A stretch of 64,000 nucleotides of DNA from Candidatus Binataceae bacterium (lineage in GTDB: Bacteria > Desulfobacterota > Binatia > Binatales > Binataceae). The DNA lies in contig DATJMX010000052.1 in NCBI GenBank assembly GCA_035508495.1, positions 1 to 64,000 of the forward strand. Reading direction: 5' to 3'. Of this stretch, positions 33,149-41,824 are shown in pieces. The notes below the pieces were generated by a model, which had not been told where the DNA came from, ran no database searches, and was given only the letters and a program-made list of their open reading frames with translations. The position numbers were made by a program, and so were the translations under genes. Within the stretch, counting starts at the first letter, position 1, and each line of letters starts with the position of its first letter.

Positions 33149-33748
33149 ATGGGCAAGCTAATCCTCGTCCGCCACGGCCAGAGCGAAGGCAACGCGATGC
33201 GCCGCTTCACGATGACGGCCGAAACGCCGATCACCGATCTCGGCCGCCGCCAGGCCGAGGAAGCGGCGCTCAAAATCAGGATCAAGTTCCGGCCGCGACT
33301 CGTTGTCGCGAGCACGTATCGGCGCGCGCACCAAACCGGACGCATCATCGCCGAGGCGCTCGGCGTTCCGATCGAGCTCGAGCACGGCTTCCGCGAGCAG
33401 AATCTCGGCGAGCTCGCGGGCAAGTCCTACGACCTCGTTCGCGAGGATCCCACTTTCGACGCGACGCGATCCTGGCTCTGGCGGCCGCCCGGCGGCGAGA
33501 GCCACATCGACGTGCTCGCGCGCACGGGTCCCCTGCTCGACGAGTATGCGAAGCGCTTCGCGGCGGACGAAGTCGTGATCGTGAGCCACGGCGGTGTAAT
33601 GCGATGCCTGTGGGCGCATGCGACCGGCAACTGGGACAAGGCTCACGTGCCGCCGAATTGCGGAATCATTGTCATCGAACACGACGGCGGCCGTTACCGA
33701 CATCCCGAAATCATTCACGGCGAACCGGCCCACGAATCCGGCGGCTGA
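33149..33748 (+). CDS. Histidine phosphatase (phosphoglycerate-mutase-like)
   Basis: 199 aa. The catalytic motif LVRHGQSEGN is at residues 5-14, the second Arg is in ASTYRRAHQTGRI, Glu in REQNLGELAG, and the second His in VSHGGVMRCL. It is an acid-type phosphatase or mutase of the broad GpmB family; the substrate is not predictable. It starts 7 bp after the slipin stop. Confidence 0.85.
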   Translation: MGKLILVRHGQSEGNAMRRFTMTAETPITDLGRRQAEEAALKIRIKFRPRLVVASTYRRAHQTGRIIAEALGVPIELEHGFREQNLGELAGKSYDLVREDPTFDATRSWLWRPPGGESHIDVLARTGPLLDEYAKRFAADEVVIVSHGGVMRCLWAHATGNWDKAHVPPNCGIIVIEHDGGRYRHPEIIHGEPAHESGG

Positions 33749-33792
33749 TTTGGCTGCTTCAATCTCGCCCAGCCTGCCATCATAATTACCTC

Positions 33793-34908
33793 ATGCGATC
33801 GAAACTCGCCGGCGCCGGAGACAAGATTCGCCGTGCGCGCGTTGCGCACGGTATCTCGCAGGTGAAGCTCGCGCGCAGCGCCGGAATTTCGCGCCAGGCG
33901 CTGGGTGCGATCGAAACCGGCACCTACATGCCGGGGGTGGAAGCTGCGCTCAAGATCGCGCGCGAGCTCGGCGAAACAGTCGAAAGTCTGTTCGGCACCG
34001 AACCGGGAGCGAGTCTGCAAGCGACGCTGACCGATGCGGCGCCCGTGAAGAGTCGCGTGTCGCTCGCGCGCGTCGCCGGCCGCGTCGTCGCGACGCCGAT
34101 TCGGCCCGCGACGCTCGCGCTGACGCCCGCGGGCGGGATCGTCGAGTCGCTCAAAGGCGGGCGCGCGTCGATAGAATCGTTTGTCTCGCCGCTCGAGATC
34201 GATTCGACGCTGATGGTCGCGGGATGCGATCCGGCAGTAGCAATTCTCGCCGACTGGATCGCGCGTCGGCGCCATCCGATAACGCTGGTTGCGCTCGGTG
34301 GATCGAGCCAGAGTGCGCTCGATGCACTTGCGAAGGGGCGCGCGCACGCCGCTGGACTTCATCTGCGCGATGCACGCAGCGGCGAATATAATCTCGCAGC
34401 GGTCAGGCGCGCGCTCGGCCGCCGTCCGGCGATCGTCGTCAATTTCGCGCGCTGGGAGCTGGGGCTCGCAACAGCGGCCGGCAATCCGCTCGGCATCCGC
34501 GGCTTCGCCGATCTCGGCCGCCCCAAAATCCGGCTCGCCAACCGCGAGGCAGGCTCGGGCGCGCGGATCGCTCTCGATGAAGCGCTCGCCGAAGCGAAGA
34601 TCGATTCGCGCAAGGTCGCGGGCTACGAGCATGAGCTGCCGGGACATCTCGAAGTCGCAGCCGCGATCGCCGAAGGATACGCCAATGCCGGCGTATCGAT
34701 TCGCGTCGCCGCGCAGGCATTCGGCCTCGGCTTCATCCCGATGCGCGAGGAGCGTTACGACCTTGCGATTCCCGAGCGCGAGATGGAATCGGTCGCGGTC
34801 AAGGCGATGCTCGAGGCGCTGAACTCTGCCCGCTTCGCGCGCCAGGTCGCCGAACTCTGCGCCTACGACACGCGCGAGATGGGCCGCATCGTGGGCTCTG
34901 TCAGCTAG
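33793..34908 (+). CDS. HTH-XRE regulator fused to a periplasmic-binding-like domain
   Basis: 371 aa. Residues 1-65 are a Cro/CI helix-turn-helix (GDKIRRARVAHGISQVKLARSAGISRQALGAIE-type). After a linker, residues about 95-370 form a PBP-like substrate-binding domain (SPLEIDSTLMVAGCDPAVAIL, HAAGLHLRD, then LANREAGSGARIALDEALAEA and YANAGVSIRVAAQAFGLGFIP). This architecture resembles molybdate- or tungstate-responsive one-component regulators. ATG 33793 matches the HTH start; the longer open frame is a shadow of the phosphatase gene. Oxyanion sensing is inference; a molybdopterin enzyme lies at 39.7 kb. Confidence 0.82.
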   Translation: MRSKLAGAGDKIRRARVAHGISQVKLARSAGISRQALGAIETGTYMPGVEAALKIARELGETVESLFGTEPGASLQATLTDAAPVKSRVSLARVAGRVVATPIRPATLALTPAGGIVESLKGGRASIESFVSPLEIDSTLMVAGCDPAVAILADWIARRRHPITLVALGGSSQSALDALAKGRAHAAGLHLRDARSGEYNLAAVRRALGRRPAIVVNFARWELGLATAAGNPLGIRGFADLGRPKIRLANREAGSGARIALDEALAEAKIDSRKVAGYEHELPGHLEVAAAIAEGYANAGVSIRVAAQAFGLGFIPMREERYDLAIPEREMESVAVKAMLEALNSARFARQVAELCAYDTREMGRIVGSVS

Positions 34909-34973
34909 GCTCGCGGTTTCAAATTGCGCTATTACCATCGAGGCGAAACGATTATTCGGTCGAGGTTGTGTCG

Positions 34974-35759
34974 ATGGATCTGAAGCTCGCGGGCAAAACC
35001 GCTCTCGTATTCGGCGGCAGCAAGGGACTCGGGCGCGGCGTGGCCGACGCGCTCGCGGCGGAAGGCGTTGCGGTCGCGATAGTGTCGCGCGGCAAGGAAG
35101 CGCTCGACAAAGCAGTGGCCGAAATCAACGCACGCGGTGGCCGCGCGGTCGGAATCGTCGGTGACATGTCCGATTGGCCGACGGTCGAAGCCGCGGTCGG
35201 CGCGGCGCGGGCTCAGCTCGGTCCGATCGATATCCTGCTGAACAATTCAGGCGGACCGCCTCCCTCAGGTGCGGCTGGAGTTGCGCCCGAGCTCTGGGAG
35301 AGCCAGTTCAAAGCGATGGTGCTCTCGATCGTGCGTGTAACGGATCTGATTCTGCCCGACATGCGCGCAAAGAAATGGGGCCGCATCCTGAACATCGCAT
35401 CGTCGAGTGTGGTCGAGCCGATTCCGGTACTGGGATTATCGAATTCGCTGCGCAGCGCGGTCGTCGGATGGGCCAAGACGCTGGCCGGCGAAGTCGGCCG
35501 CGACGGCATCACGGTTAACACGCTGTTACCGGGAGTACTCGCGACAGATCGAATCATGCAGGTGAATCGCGCCCAGGCCGAGCGCCGCAACGTTCCCGTC
35601 GAGGAATTGCTTAAACGCACGGCGGAGATGATCCCGGTAGGCCGCCTCGGCACCCCCGAAGAATTCGGCGCCGTGGTCGCCTTCCTCGCAAGCCCGCTCG
35701 CGTCCTACGTAACGGGCTCAATGATAAGAATTGACGGCGGCTCGATGCGCTCGGTCTAG
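34974..35759 (+). CDS. SDR-family protein lacking the YxxxK pair
   Basis: 261 aa. The cofactor motif GGSKGLGRG is at about residues 15-23, NNSGG replaces NNAG, and the Ser is in IASSSVVEPI. Where classical SDRs have YxxxK, the protein has LSNSLRSAVVGWAKTLA, so the catalytic Tyr and Lys are Ser and Arg. C-terminal DGGSMRSV is family-like. A known divergent subgroup shares this change; activity may be lost or altered. ATG 34974 follows CGAGGTT. Codon use is normal. Confidence 0.8.
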   Translation: MDLKLAGKTALVFGGSKGLGRGVADALAAEGVAVAIVSRGKEALDKAVAEINARGGRAVGIVGDMSDWPTVEAAVGAARAQLGPIDILLNNSGGPPPSGAAGVAPELWESQFKAMVLSIVRVTDLILPDMRAKKWGRILNIASSSVVEPIPVLGLSNSLRSAVVGWAKTLAGEVGRDGITVNTLLPGVLATDRIMQVNRAQAERRNVPVEELLKRTAEMIPVGRLGTPEEFGAVVAFLASPLASYVTGSMIRIDGGSMRSV

Positions 35760-35789
35760 CCTTTTCAGCTTCGCTGAACAGCCTGCCAA

Positions 35790-36078
35790 CAGCCTCTCCC
35801 GCGGCTGACGCCAAGGGCGGAAGCCGCGAACGAGGCCGCTCGCGACTTCAGGAGAATTGTCAAGTGCGGCAAGCGTCTCTCGAATATTTGATGTGACTGG
35901 CTACAATCGTCACGCTGGCCGAAGAAATAGCCTCGCGTAGCCATTGCTCAGTCGCCTCCGTTACACCGAACTTTTTCTTGATCAAATGATCGAAGATATT
36001 GGTATCTAAATACGCGAGCAAAGCGACGTGCCTGATTTGGTTAATGCTGGAGCGTCGAAAATACCGTACGCCCACCAC
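35790..36078 (-). pseudogene. Broken PIN-domain toxin
   Basis: The frame from 36078 carries a PIN start ALLAYLDTNIFDHLIKK with the first catalytic Asp, then ATEQWLREAISSASVTIVASH and stops at 35860. The following sense continues in another frame as IRETLAALDNSPEVASGLV, to about 35790. A normal PIN protein would be about 140 aa, so both a frameshift and 3' loss are present. No antitoxin partner is visible. Confidence 0.65.
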
Positions 36079-36110
36079 TCAAGTATGAATAGTGATTGTG
36101 GGGCGGATCG

Positions 36111-37208
36111 TCAGCGCGGCGGGAGCATGCGGTCGGTCTGCGCTTTCGCGAACCATTTGCGGAACATGTCTTCGGTGTCGATGCAGTCGTGAAAGCCGGC
36201 TTGGCGGGCTTTGATCGTGCTCACGAGCGAGGCCGGCGGGAAGATGCTGGCGCCGTATCCGAATACTGCATCGGCGAATTCGAATGAGCCGCCCACGTAG
36301 GCTTTGAGATCAGCGGGGGCGCGGAGATTGTATTTGCGCACGATCGCTGCCCATTCCGATTGATGCCTTGGCATTTCGTCGCGCAGGGACATTGGTTGCG
36401 GCGCGCCGGCTTTCATGCCGAGCGCGTCAGCGATCGTCGGCCACACTTCGGTCCACACGAAGACGTCGCCGTTGGTGATGTTGAAAATCTCGTTGCGGCA
36501 CGATTCGCTCGTCGCCGCCCACTCCATCGAGCGCGCGAGCAGGTCCGCATCGATAGTCTCGGCGATCCCGCATTTGCCACCTGGGAACGCCAGTGGCAGT
36601 CCGGCTTCCTTGCGCAGCGCGGCATATACCCCAATCGCCGGGATGACATTCAGATTGCCGCCGATCGCCTCGCCGATGACAATCTGTGGACGCAGGATCG
36701 TCCAGCTCCAGCGTTGGCCCGACTGCTTGCCGCGCAGGTAGTCCTCCTGCAGCCAGTAGAAGTTCTCGTGCTGATGACGCGGGTTGCGCTCGCGCGCCGG
36801 GATCGAGATCGGTCCGATGTGTGCGCCGTAGGCCTTGGTGCCCTGCAGCAGCGAGACGTGCTCGAGGCCGCGCGCCGATTTGGCGAGCGGCTCGAACAGA
36901 TTGCGCAGCATCGCGAGGTTGGTCTCCATCTGATCGCGCTCGCGCCATCCCTTGATCAACCCGGTGTCGGGCTTCTCGAAGAGCGCGGCGTAGGCGAGAT
37001 GCGTCACGTCGGACATCGCGGCGAAAGTCTCGGCGCATTTCCGCTCGTCCATCAGATCGACCGAGATGAACTTGACGCGACCCGATTCGATCGGCGGCCG
37101 CCGCGATATCGCGACGACCTCCCATTGCGGCAGCGAAGCGAAATGGCGAACGGCGCCGTAACCGACGAGGCCCGACGCGCCCGCGATCAGGATTTTCTTC
37201 TTCGCCAT
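36111..37208 (-). CDS. PRISE-type NAD(P)-dependent reductase (progesterone 5-beta-reductase-like)
   Basis: 365 aa extended SDR. GASGLVGYGAVRHFA is the dinucleotide motif (about 9-23), AISRRPP the family's second motif, and LLQGTKAYG with a downstream Tyr-rich FYWLQEDYL fits PRISE (iridoid synthase / progesterone 5-beta-reductase) enzymes. They reduce activated C=C bonds of enones. Fifteen bp separate it from the enoyl-CoA hydratase gene upstream, so both probably act on related acyl or terpenoid substrates. Confidence 0.8.
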   Translation of the reverse strand: MAKKKILIAGASGLVGYGAVRHFASLPQWEVVAISRRPPIESGRVKFISVDLMDERKCAETFAAMSDVTHLAYAALFEKPDTGLIKGWRERDQMETNLAMLRNLFEPLAKSARGLEHVSLLQGTKAYGAHIGPISIPARERNPRHQHENFYWLQEDYLRGKQSGQRWSWTILRPQIVIGEAIGGNLNVIPAIGVYAALRKEAGLPLAFPGGKCGIAETIDADLLARSMEWAATSESCRNEIFNITNGDVFVWTEVWPTIADALGMKAGAPQPMSLRDEMPRHQSEWAAIVRKYNLRAPADLKAYVGGSFEFADAVFGYGASIFPPASLVSTIKARQAGFHDCIDTEDMFRKWFAKAQTDRMLPPR

Positions 37209-37223
37209 CGCGCGATCGTGATT

Positions 37224-38006
37224 CTACCTGCCGACGAACTTGCCGGGACGCCGCTCACCGACGGCCTTGACGCCCTCGCGGTGGTCCTCGGTCTTCATCA
37301 GGCGCATCTGCTCGATGTTCTCGTGATCGGTCTGCTTCTTCACCGCTTCGGCGAGGCCGTGGCGCATCGTCGCGCGTGTGGACATGATCGCGAGCGGAGC
37401 GTTCTCGGCGATCTCGGCGGCAAGCTCGGTCGCCGCGGCGCGCAGACGGTCGGGCTCGACCAGCATGTCCGCAAGGCCCCACTGGTATGCCTCTTGACCG
37501 TTTATTCGGCGACCCGTCAGGAACAGCAGGTTCGCTTTCTGCTGTCCGATGAGACGCGGCAGAACATACGTCAGGCCGAAGCCGGGATGGATTCCGATCT
37601 TCACGAAGTTCGCGGCGAAGCGCGCTTCGGGAGTCGCGACGCGAAAATCGGCGACGAGGGCGAGTCCGAGTCCACCGCCAATCGCCGCGCCCTGGACCGC
37701 CGCGATGAACGGCTTCTTGCACGAGAAGAGCCGCACGCCTTCGGAATACAGAGGGTTGGTGTTCTCGCCCGAGCGCGCGCCGGTCGGCTCGCGATTGGCG
37801 AAGTTGGCGCCCGCGCAAAACGATTTGCCCTCCGCCGAAAGCACGCTTGCGCGGCAGGCGGGATCCTCGTCGAGCGCGTTGAACGCGTCAGCGAGATTGC
37901 GGATCAACTCGACGTCGAAAAAGTTATGCGGCGGCCGATGAATCTCGACCTGGCCGACATTGTTTTCGATCGCTACCGATACATCACCATATCTGGATTG
38001 CGTCAT
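37224..38006 (-). CDS. Enoyl-CoA hydratase/isomerase family protein
   Basis: 260 aa crotonase fold. SFCAGANFANRE is the first oxyanion-hole region, AAIGGGLGLALVADFRVAT the second, and FVKIGIHPGFGLTYVLPRLIG follows. In the usual hydratase catalytic positions (two Glu) this protein has Gly/His-type residues (IHPGFG), so it may be an isomerase, hydrolase or decarboxylase-type member. ATG 38006 begins right after the REPIN-like repeat region. Confidence 0.83.
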   Translation of the reverse strand: MTQSRYGDVSVAIENNVGQVEIHRPPHNFFDVELIRNLADAFNALDEDPACRASVLSAEGKSFCAGANFANREPTGARSGENTNPLYSEGVRLFSCKKPFIAAVQGAAIGGGLGLALVADFRVATPEARFAANFVKIGIHPGFGLTYVLPRLIGQQKANLLFLTGRRINGQEAYQWGLADMLVEPDRLRAAATELAAEIAENAPLAIMSTRATMRHGLAEAVKKQTDHENIEQMRLMKTEDHREGVKAVGERRPGKFVGR

Positions 38007-38324
38007 GGCTCTGTAAAATCAAACCCGCACGCGATTCGCAACCGCAAAATCAGCGCAACGCGTCAGCCGATCGAATCTGCCTTCCCGCGCGGGAAGGGAA
38101 GACGGCAGGTCCGGTGTCTCCTCTGCAATAGTCCAGAAATTCAGAAAACGACCTAACCCCTGACCCCTTCCCGCACGGGAAGGGGAACCAGAGCGCAGCG
38201 AATCGATTGGTGGGAACAGAGCGCGACGGCATTACCAGTGTCCGGCGGGAAGCTGATCGCGGTGAGAAACGCGTCTAGGACCGGCTGTGCGCTTTGGGTA
38301 GACTTTCTGATTGAGAGGAGCATC
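38007..38324. other. Intergenic region with REPIN-like repeat, otherwise nothing seen
   Basis: This 318-bp gap holds the second repeat copy (38081-38189). An open frame from 38238 leads into the Kelch lipoprotein, but its first 29 codons are not protein-like. A divergent promoter pair for the hydratase and lipoprotein genes must lie here; I could not place it. Confidence 0.5.
38081..38189. repeat. REPIN-like repeat, copy 2
   Basis: CTTCCCGCGCGGGAAG (38081-38096) and CCCCTTCCCG-CA-CGGGAAGGGG (38164-38185) are 67 bp apart. The stretch AACGACCTAACCCCTGA before the second palindrome is the reverse complement of the flank of copy 1. Same unit length (about 107-109 bp), opposite orientation. Confidence 0.8.
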
Positions 38325-39683
38325 GTGCGCGCAATCTGTTTCCTGCGGAGCCGAATCCTGAAACCGGCCCTTGCGTTGCTAGCGATCAGTTGTGCGATCG
38401 CGGCGCAGGGCTGCATCAATCCTGCGAGTCCCGGCTCGAACGATCCTGCATATTCAGACAATCCCGTCAGTTCGTCCGATCCCGCTGTGCCCGTGGCGGG
38501 CGACGTGCTGATCGCCGGCGGCGTCGGGCGGCTCGACCAGAGCCTCGCGCCGGCGGAATTCTTCGATCCTGCGACGGGCAAATTCCTGATCACTGGCGCA
38601 CTAACTGATGGTCGGGCTGGCTCGGCGGCGGCGGTATTGGCTGGAGGCAAGGTGCTGCTGGCGGGAGGCTTCAGCGGCACGGCGATGATCAATGATTTCT
38701 CGCTCACGCTTTCGGGCAGCGTCGTGCCGAGTGCCGATGTCTTCAGTCCCGCGGCGGGCAAGTTCGTCGCAACCGGCCTCACGATCGCGCCTCGCGCCGG
38801 CTACACCGCGACCACGCTGCAAAGCGGCAAGGTCCTGGTCGCAGGCGGAATCGACAATCGCGGCAACGTTCTCGACAGCGCCGAGCTTTACGATCCTGCG
38901 AGCGGCAAGTTCAGCGGGATCGTCACGGCGATGAGCGATCGGCGCGCGTTTCACACCGCGACACTGCTGCCTGGCGGCAAGGTGCTGGTCGCGGGGGGCG
39001 TCACCGACCTTTCCGGCGGCACGACCAATTCGGCGGACCTGTATGATCCGCTGAGCGACACGTTCGTCCAGGCGGCCGCGATGGATCACGCGCGCGCGGG
39101 TCATACGGCCACGCTGTTCACCTTTGGACCGATGGCGGGCAGCGTGTTGATCGCGGGAGGCGGCGGCGGCACCGGTCTCTTCCTCAAGGACAGCTCTGCG
39201 GAAATTTACGATTCCGCCTCGGGGCAGTTCCTGCTGCTGCGTACCTTTATGAATGAAGCGCGCGCACTTCACACCGCGACGCTGTTGCCCGATGGCCGCG
39301 TGCTGCTGGCGGGAGGCTTCGACGGTTCGGTTGCGATGGCGGCTGGAACGCTGTCGGGCGCATCGGGATCGATCAGCGACTCGGCCGAGATTTTCGATCC
39401 GGCATCGACCCAGTTCTCGTGTATCGGCGGGTTCAACAGCGATACCACGCAATGCAACCCCGCGATGAGCTTTGCACGCGCCGGTCAGAGCGCGACGCTT
39501 TTCAATTCGGGCAAGCTCAAAGGTCAGATCCTGCTCGCGGGAGGATGGGGCGGCAGGAGTACTGATGCGGCGGGACGGCCGCTCAGCAGCGCCGAAATCT
39601 TCGATCCGGCAACATCGACCTTCCGCGTCACGTCAAATATGAATCGCGCCCGCGCTCTGCAGAGCGCAACGCTCCTGCAATAA
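38325..39683 (+). CDS. Kelch-repeat lipoprotein
   Basis: 452 aa from GTG 38325, which has GAGAGGAG upstream. The signal peptide ends in AIAAQGC, a lipobox. The rest is six to seven Kelch-type repeats of about 55 residues with the pattern AELYDPASGKF, then R-x-HTATLLPDGKVLLAGG. A beta-propeller on the outer surface or periplasmic side is expected. Such Kelch lipoproteins are common in soil Binatota and Acidobacteria-like genomes; the ligand is unknown. It ends 4 bp before the stop of the convergent molybdoenzyme gene. Confidence 0.85.
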   Translation: MRAICFLRSRILKPALALLAISCAIAAQGCINPASPGSNDPAYSDNPVSSSDPAVPVAGDVLIAGGVGRLDQSLAPAEFFDPATGKFLITGALTDGRAGSAAAVLAGGKVLLAGGFSGTAMINDFSLTLSGSVVPSADVFSPAAGKFVATGLTIAPRAGYTATTLQSGKVLVAGGIDNRGNVLDSAELYDPASGKFSGIVTAMSDRRAFHTATLLPGGKVLVAGGVTDLSGGTTNSADLYDPLSDTFVQAAAMDHARAGHTATLFTFGPMAGSVLIAGGGGGTGLFLKDSSAEIYDSASGQFLLLRTFMNEARALHTATLLPDGRVLLAGGFDGSVAMAAGTLSGASGSISDSAEIFDPASTQFSCIGGFNSDTTQCNPAMSFARAGQSATLFNSGKLKGQILLAGGWGGRSTDAAGRPLSSAEIFDPATSTFRVTSNMNRARALQSATLLQ

Positions 39684-39687
39684 CTGT

Positions 39688-40698
39688 TCAAGCCTTAACG
39701 ACTTCCAGCGCGATCCGCGCCTGGCCGCCCATGCCGCTGCCAGTTTGCGGATCGGTCGCAGGCTGAGACACGCCCTTGCCGTCGGTCGCTTTGACACGGA
39801 GCATGTAGTCGCCAGGCGTGGGCGGATTGAAGCGGTACTTCCACAGCGTCCACACGTACGGCGATTGGTTGCGGACGAGCTGTGCGTCGCGCCATGTCGC
39901 ACCGTCGTCGGTCGAGAGCTGCACGCGGCGAACGCCTGACGGACCTGCCAGTGCCCATCCCCAGATAACCATCGGTGTAACGACGCGCGGCTTATGCTCG
40001 AACATCGCCGTCATGCCGCCCTCGACGTGCGGCGCGAAGAAACCCGAATTGACCTTGCGCCACGCGCTGTTGGTCCATCCGCGCGCTTCCCAATAGCCGG
40101 GCGCCTGGTGATCGAGAAACGCAATCTCGGTGATCCATTTCGGCTGCTTCATCCCGTATTTGCCCGGGATGAAGATGCGCAGGGGGAAACCGTGCTCGGG
40201 TGGCAGCGGCGCGCCGTTCATCAGGTAAGGCAGAAAGTTCTCATCGCGCATCAGCTCGTCAGCGGGCAGTCCCGTGTAGTAACCGTCGGCCGCGCGCATC
40301 GAGCACCAGACGGCGCGGGAGCTGACGCGCGCGCGATCGAGCAGCGGCCTGAGTTTCACGCCGGTCCATTTTGCGTTCCCGATCGAGCTGCCGTCGGGAG
40401 GATTGCCGATACATTCGAGCGTCAGCGTCTCGTTGATAGCCGCGAGCGAGCGGATATTGGCGTAGCTCAGCTCGAGCGGATTGGCGACGAGGCCCTTGAT
40501 GCGCAGCCGCCACGCGGCGGGATCGACCGTCGGCGTCGCACCGTAAGTCGTGACGTAGAACTTATCGTTCGGCGTCAAGCCGCCGTATTTCGGCGCGTCC
40601 GACGCGATCGCGATTCGACTTGCGAAGGGAAACGTGGCCACAGCGGCCGCTTGCCCCGTCAGCCTGAGAAATCTGCGGCGCGATATCGGCGATTTCAT
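39688..40698 (-). CDS. Sulfite-oxidase-family molybdopterin oxidoreductase, Tat-exported
   Basis: 336 aa. A twin-arginine signal SRRRFLRLTGQAAAVATFPFA starts the protein. The oxidoreductase Mo-cofactor domain has the ligand Cys in LTLECIGNPPDG, R and H motifs in FPLRIFIPGKYGMKQPKWI, and the C-terminal dimerisation domain (GWALAGPSGVRRVQLSTDDG). Family members oxidise sulfite or reduce oxidised Met (MsrP). No heme domain is fused. It starts 4 bp inside the trmI 3' end, so it is co-transcribed with trmI. Confidence 0.87.
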   Translation of the reverse strand: MKSPISRRRFLRLTGQAAAVATFPFASRIAIASDAPKYGGLTPNDKFYVTTYGATPTVDPAAWRLRIKGLVANPLELSYANIRSLAAINETLTLECIGNPPDGSSIGNAKWTGVKLRPLLDRARVSSRAVWCSMRAADGYYTGLPADELMRDENFLPYLMNGAPLPPEHGFPLRIFIPGKYGMKQPKWITEIAFLDHQAPGYWEARGWTNSAWRKVNSGFFAPHVEGGMTAMFEHKPRVVTPMVIWGWALAGPSGVRRVQLSTDDGATWRDAQLVRNQSPYVWTLWKYRFNPPTPGDYMLRVKATDGKGVSQPATDPQTGSGMGGQARIALEVVKA

Positions 40699-41567
40699 GC
40701 GGTCTCGTCAGGGGGTTCGTCCTCGCCTGTTTCCTCTTCGACCGATGTGGGCTCTTCGGGAATCGGCAGCTCGATGACTTTTGGAGAAGCGCCGTCCGCC
40801 AGCCGTCGCGAGACGATGATGAACGCGGAATGCGCGATCATCCTGAAATGGGGCCGCACGCTGAGTCCTTTGACCTGCCAATGCCGCAGCATCGTCTCGA
40901 AGCTCTCGATCTCGCCAAAGTCGGAGCGCGCCTGGAGCGCATCGACAGTCTCCTTGAGCTGGACCGTCGTCGGCACGTAGCAGACCAGCACACCGCCCGG
41001 GCGGAGCGCCTCCGCGGCGACATCGAGTGCGCGTCCCGGCTCGGGGAGATCGAGGAACATGCGATCGACACCGCGCTCATCGAAGCCTTCGTAGAGGTCG
41101 CGGCGCTTCAGCGTCCAGGTCGGAGCCTCGCCGAAGAAAGTTGCGACGTTGCGCCGCGCCGCGGCGGCGAAGTCTTCGCGAATCTCATACGAGATGACGC
41201 GGCCGCGATCGCCGGCCGCCCGCAGCAGCGCAATCGTGAGCGCGCCGGCGCCGACTCCGCCCTCGATCACGGTCGCACCGGGGAACACGTCACCCCACAC
41301 GACGAGCGGTCCCGTATCCTTGGGATAGATCACCTGCGCCTTGCGCGGCAGCAGCGGGACAAGGTCGGCATAGGTCGGACGCAGCACCAGGTAAGCCTCG
41401 CCGGTGCTGAACTTCACGCGCGAGCCTTCCTCGAGGCCGATCACGTCGTCGGCGAGGAGCTCGCCGCGAATCAGGAGCTTGCGCCCTGGCGTGAGAATCT
41501 TGAGGTAGCGGCGGGCTTTGCGATCGATGAAGATAACGGCGTCAGCAGGTTTTAAGAGGGAATCCAA
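40695..41567 (-). CDS. trmI: tRNA (adenine-N1)-methyltransferase TrmI
   Basis: 290 aa. The N-terminal beta domain precedes the class I SAM fold: GDVFPGATVIEGGVGAGALTI (motif I), SYEIREDFAAAARRNV, then MFLDLPEPGRALD and GGVLVCYVPTTVQL, as in TrmI/GCD14. It methylates A58 in the T-loop of tRNA. A C-terminal acidic tail (SVEEETGEDEPPDE) is an addition. It is divergent from the zinc-ribbon gene at 41825. Confidence 0.9.
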   Translation of the reverse strand: MDSLLKPADAVIFIDRKARRYLKILTPGRKLLIRGELLADDVIGLEEGSRVKFSTGEAYLVLRPTYADLVPLLPRKAQVIYPKDTGPLVVWGDVFPGATVIEGGVGAGALTIALLRAAGDRGRVISYEIREDFAAAARRNVATFFGEAPTWTLKRRDLYEGFDERGVDRMFLDLPEPGRALDVAAEALRPGGVLVCYVPTTVQLKETVDALQARSDFGEIESFETMLRHWQVKGLSVRPHFRMIAHSAFIIVSRRLADGASPKVIELPIPEEPTSVEEETGEDEPPDETA

Positions 41568-41730
41568 GATACTCCACGCTTAAACGCATCGATGGCCCCG
41601 CGCAACATCGCGGGCGCGCGAGCATCGTTGGCGAGTCGTGCTTAGATATAAGTATTGACTGGATATGAGCTGGACGCCTACGTTGATGGATGCTGCTGCG
41701 CGGATTGTTTACGCACAGCGGATCATTTTC

Positions 41731-41779
41731 TGGTATAGTCAAGCGACAGGCGCATCGCGAGACCGAATCGAGATGCGCC
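41731..41779 (+). promoter_or_regulatory. Extended -10 promoter and 5' leader hairpin
   Basis: TGGTATAGT at 41731-41739 is an extended -10 (TGnTATAGT). The -35 is poor. Soon after, GGCGCATC (41749-41756) pairs with GATGCGCC (41772-41779), which would form a stem in the 5' leader of the small zinc-ribbon gene 46 bp before its start. A post-transcriptional role is a guess. Confidence 0.45.
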
Positions 41780-41824
41780 GTAACATTTTCAGAAGATTAA
41801 CTTTCAGGCAGGACGCGAATCGCC

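Noticed and set aside
33604..33792. N-terminal extension of the HTH-PBP regulator
   Set aside because: It lies inside the phosphatase gene and has no homology-like features.
33715..34938. 407-codon minus-strand open frame
   Set aside because: Antisense shadow of the HTH-PBP regulator; no domain pattern.
36360..38156. 598-codon plus-strand open frame
   Set aside because: It is antisense to the PRISE reductase and enoyl-CoA hydratase genes, its product is Arg/Asp-rich without any motif, and it arises from the codon bias of the real genes.
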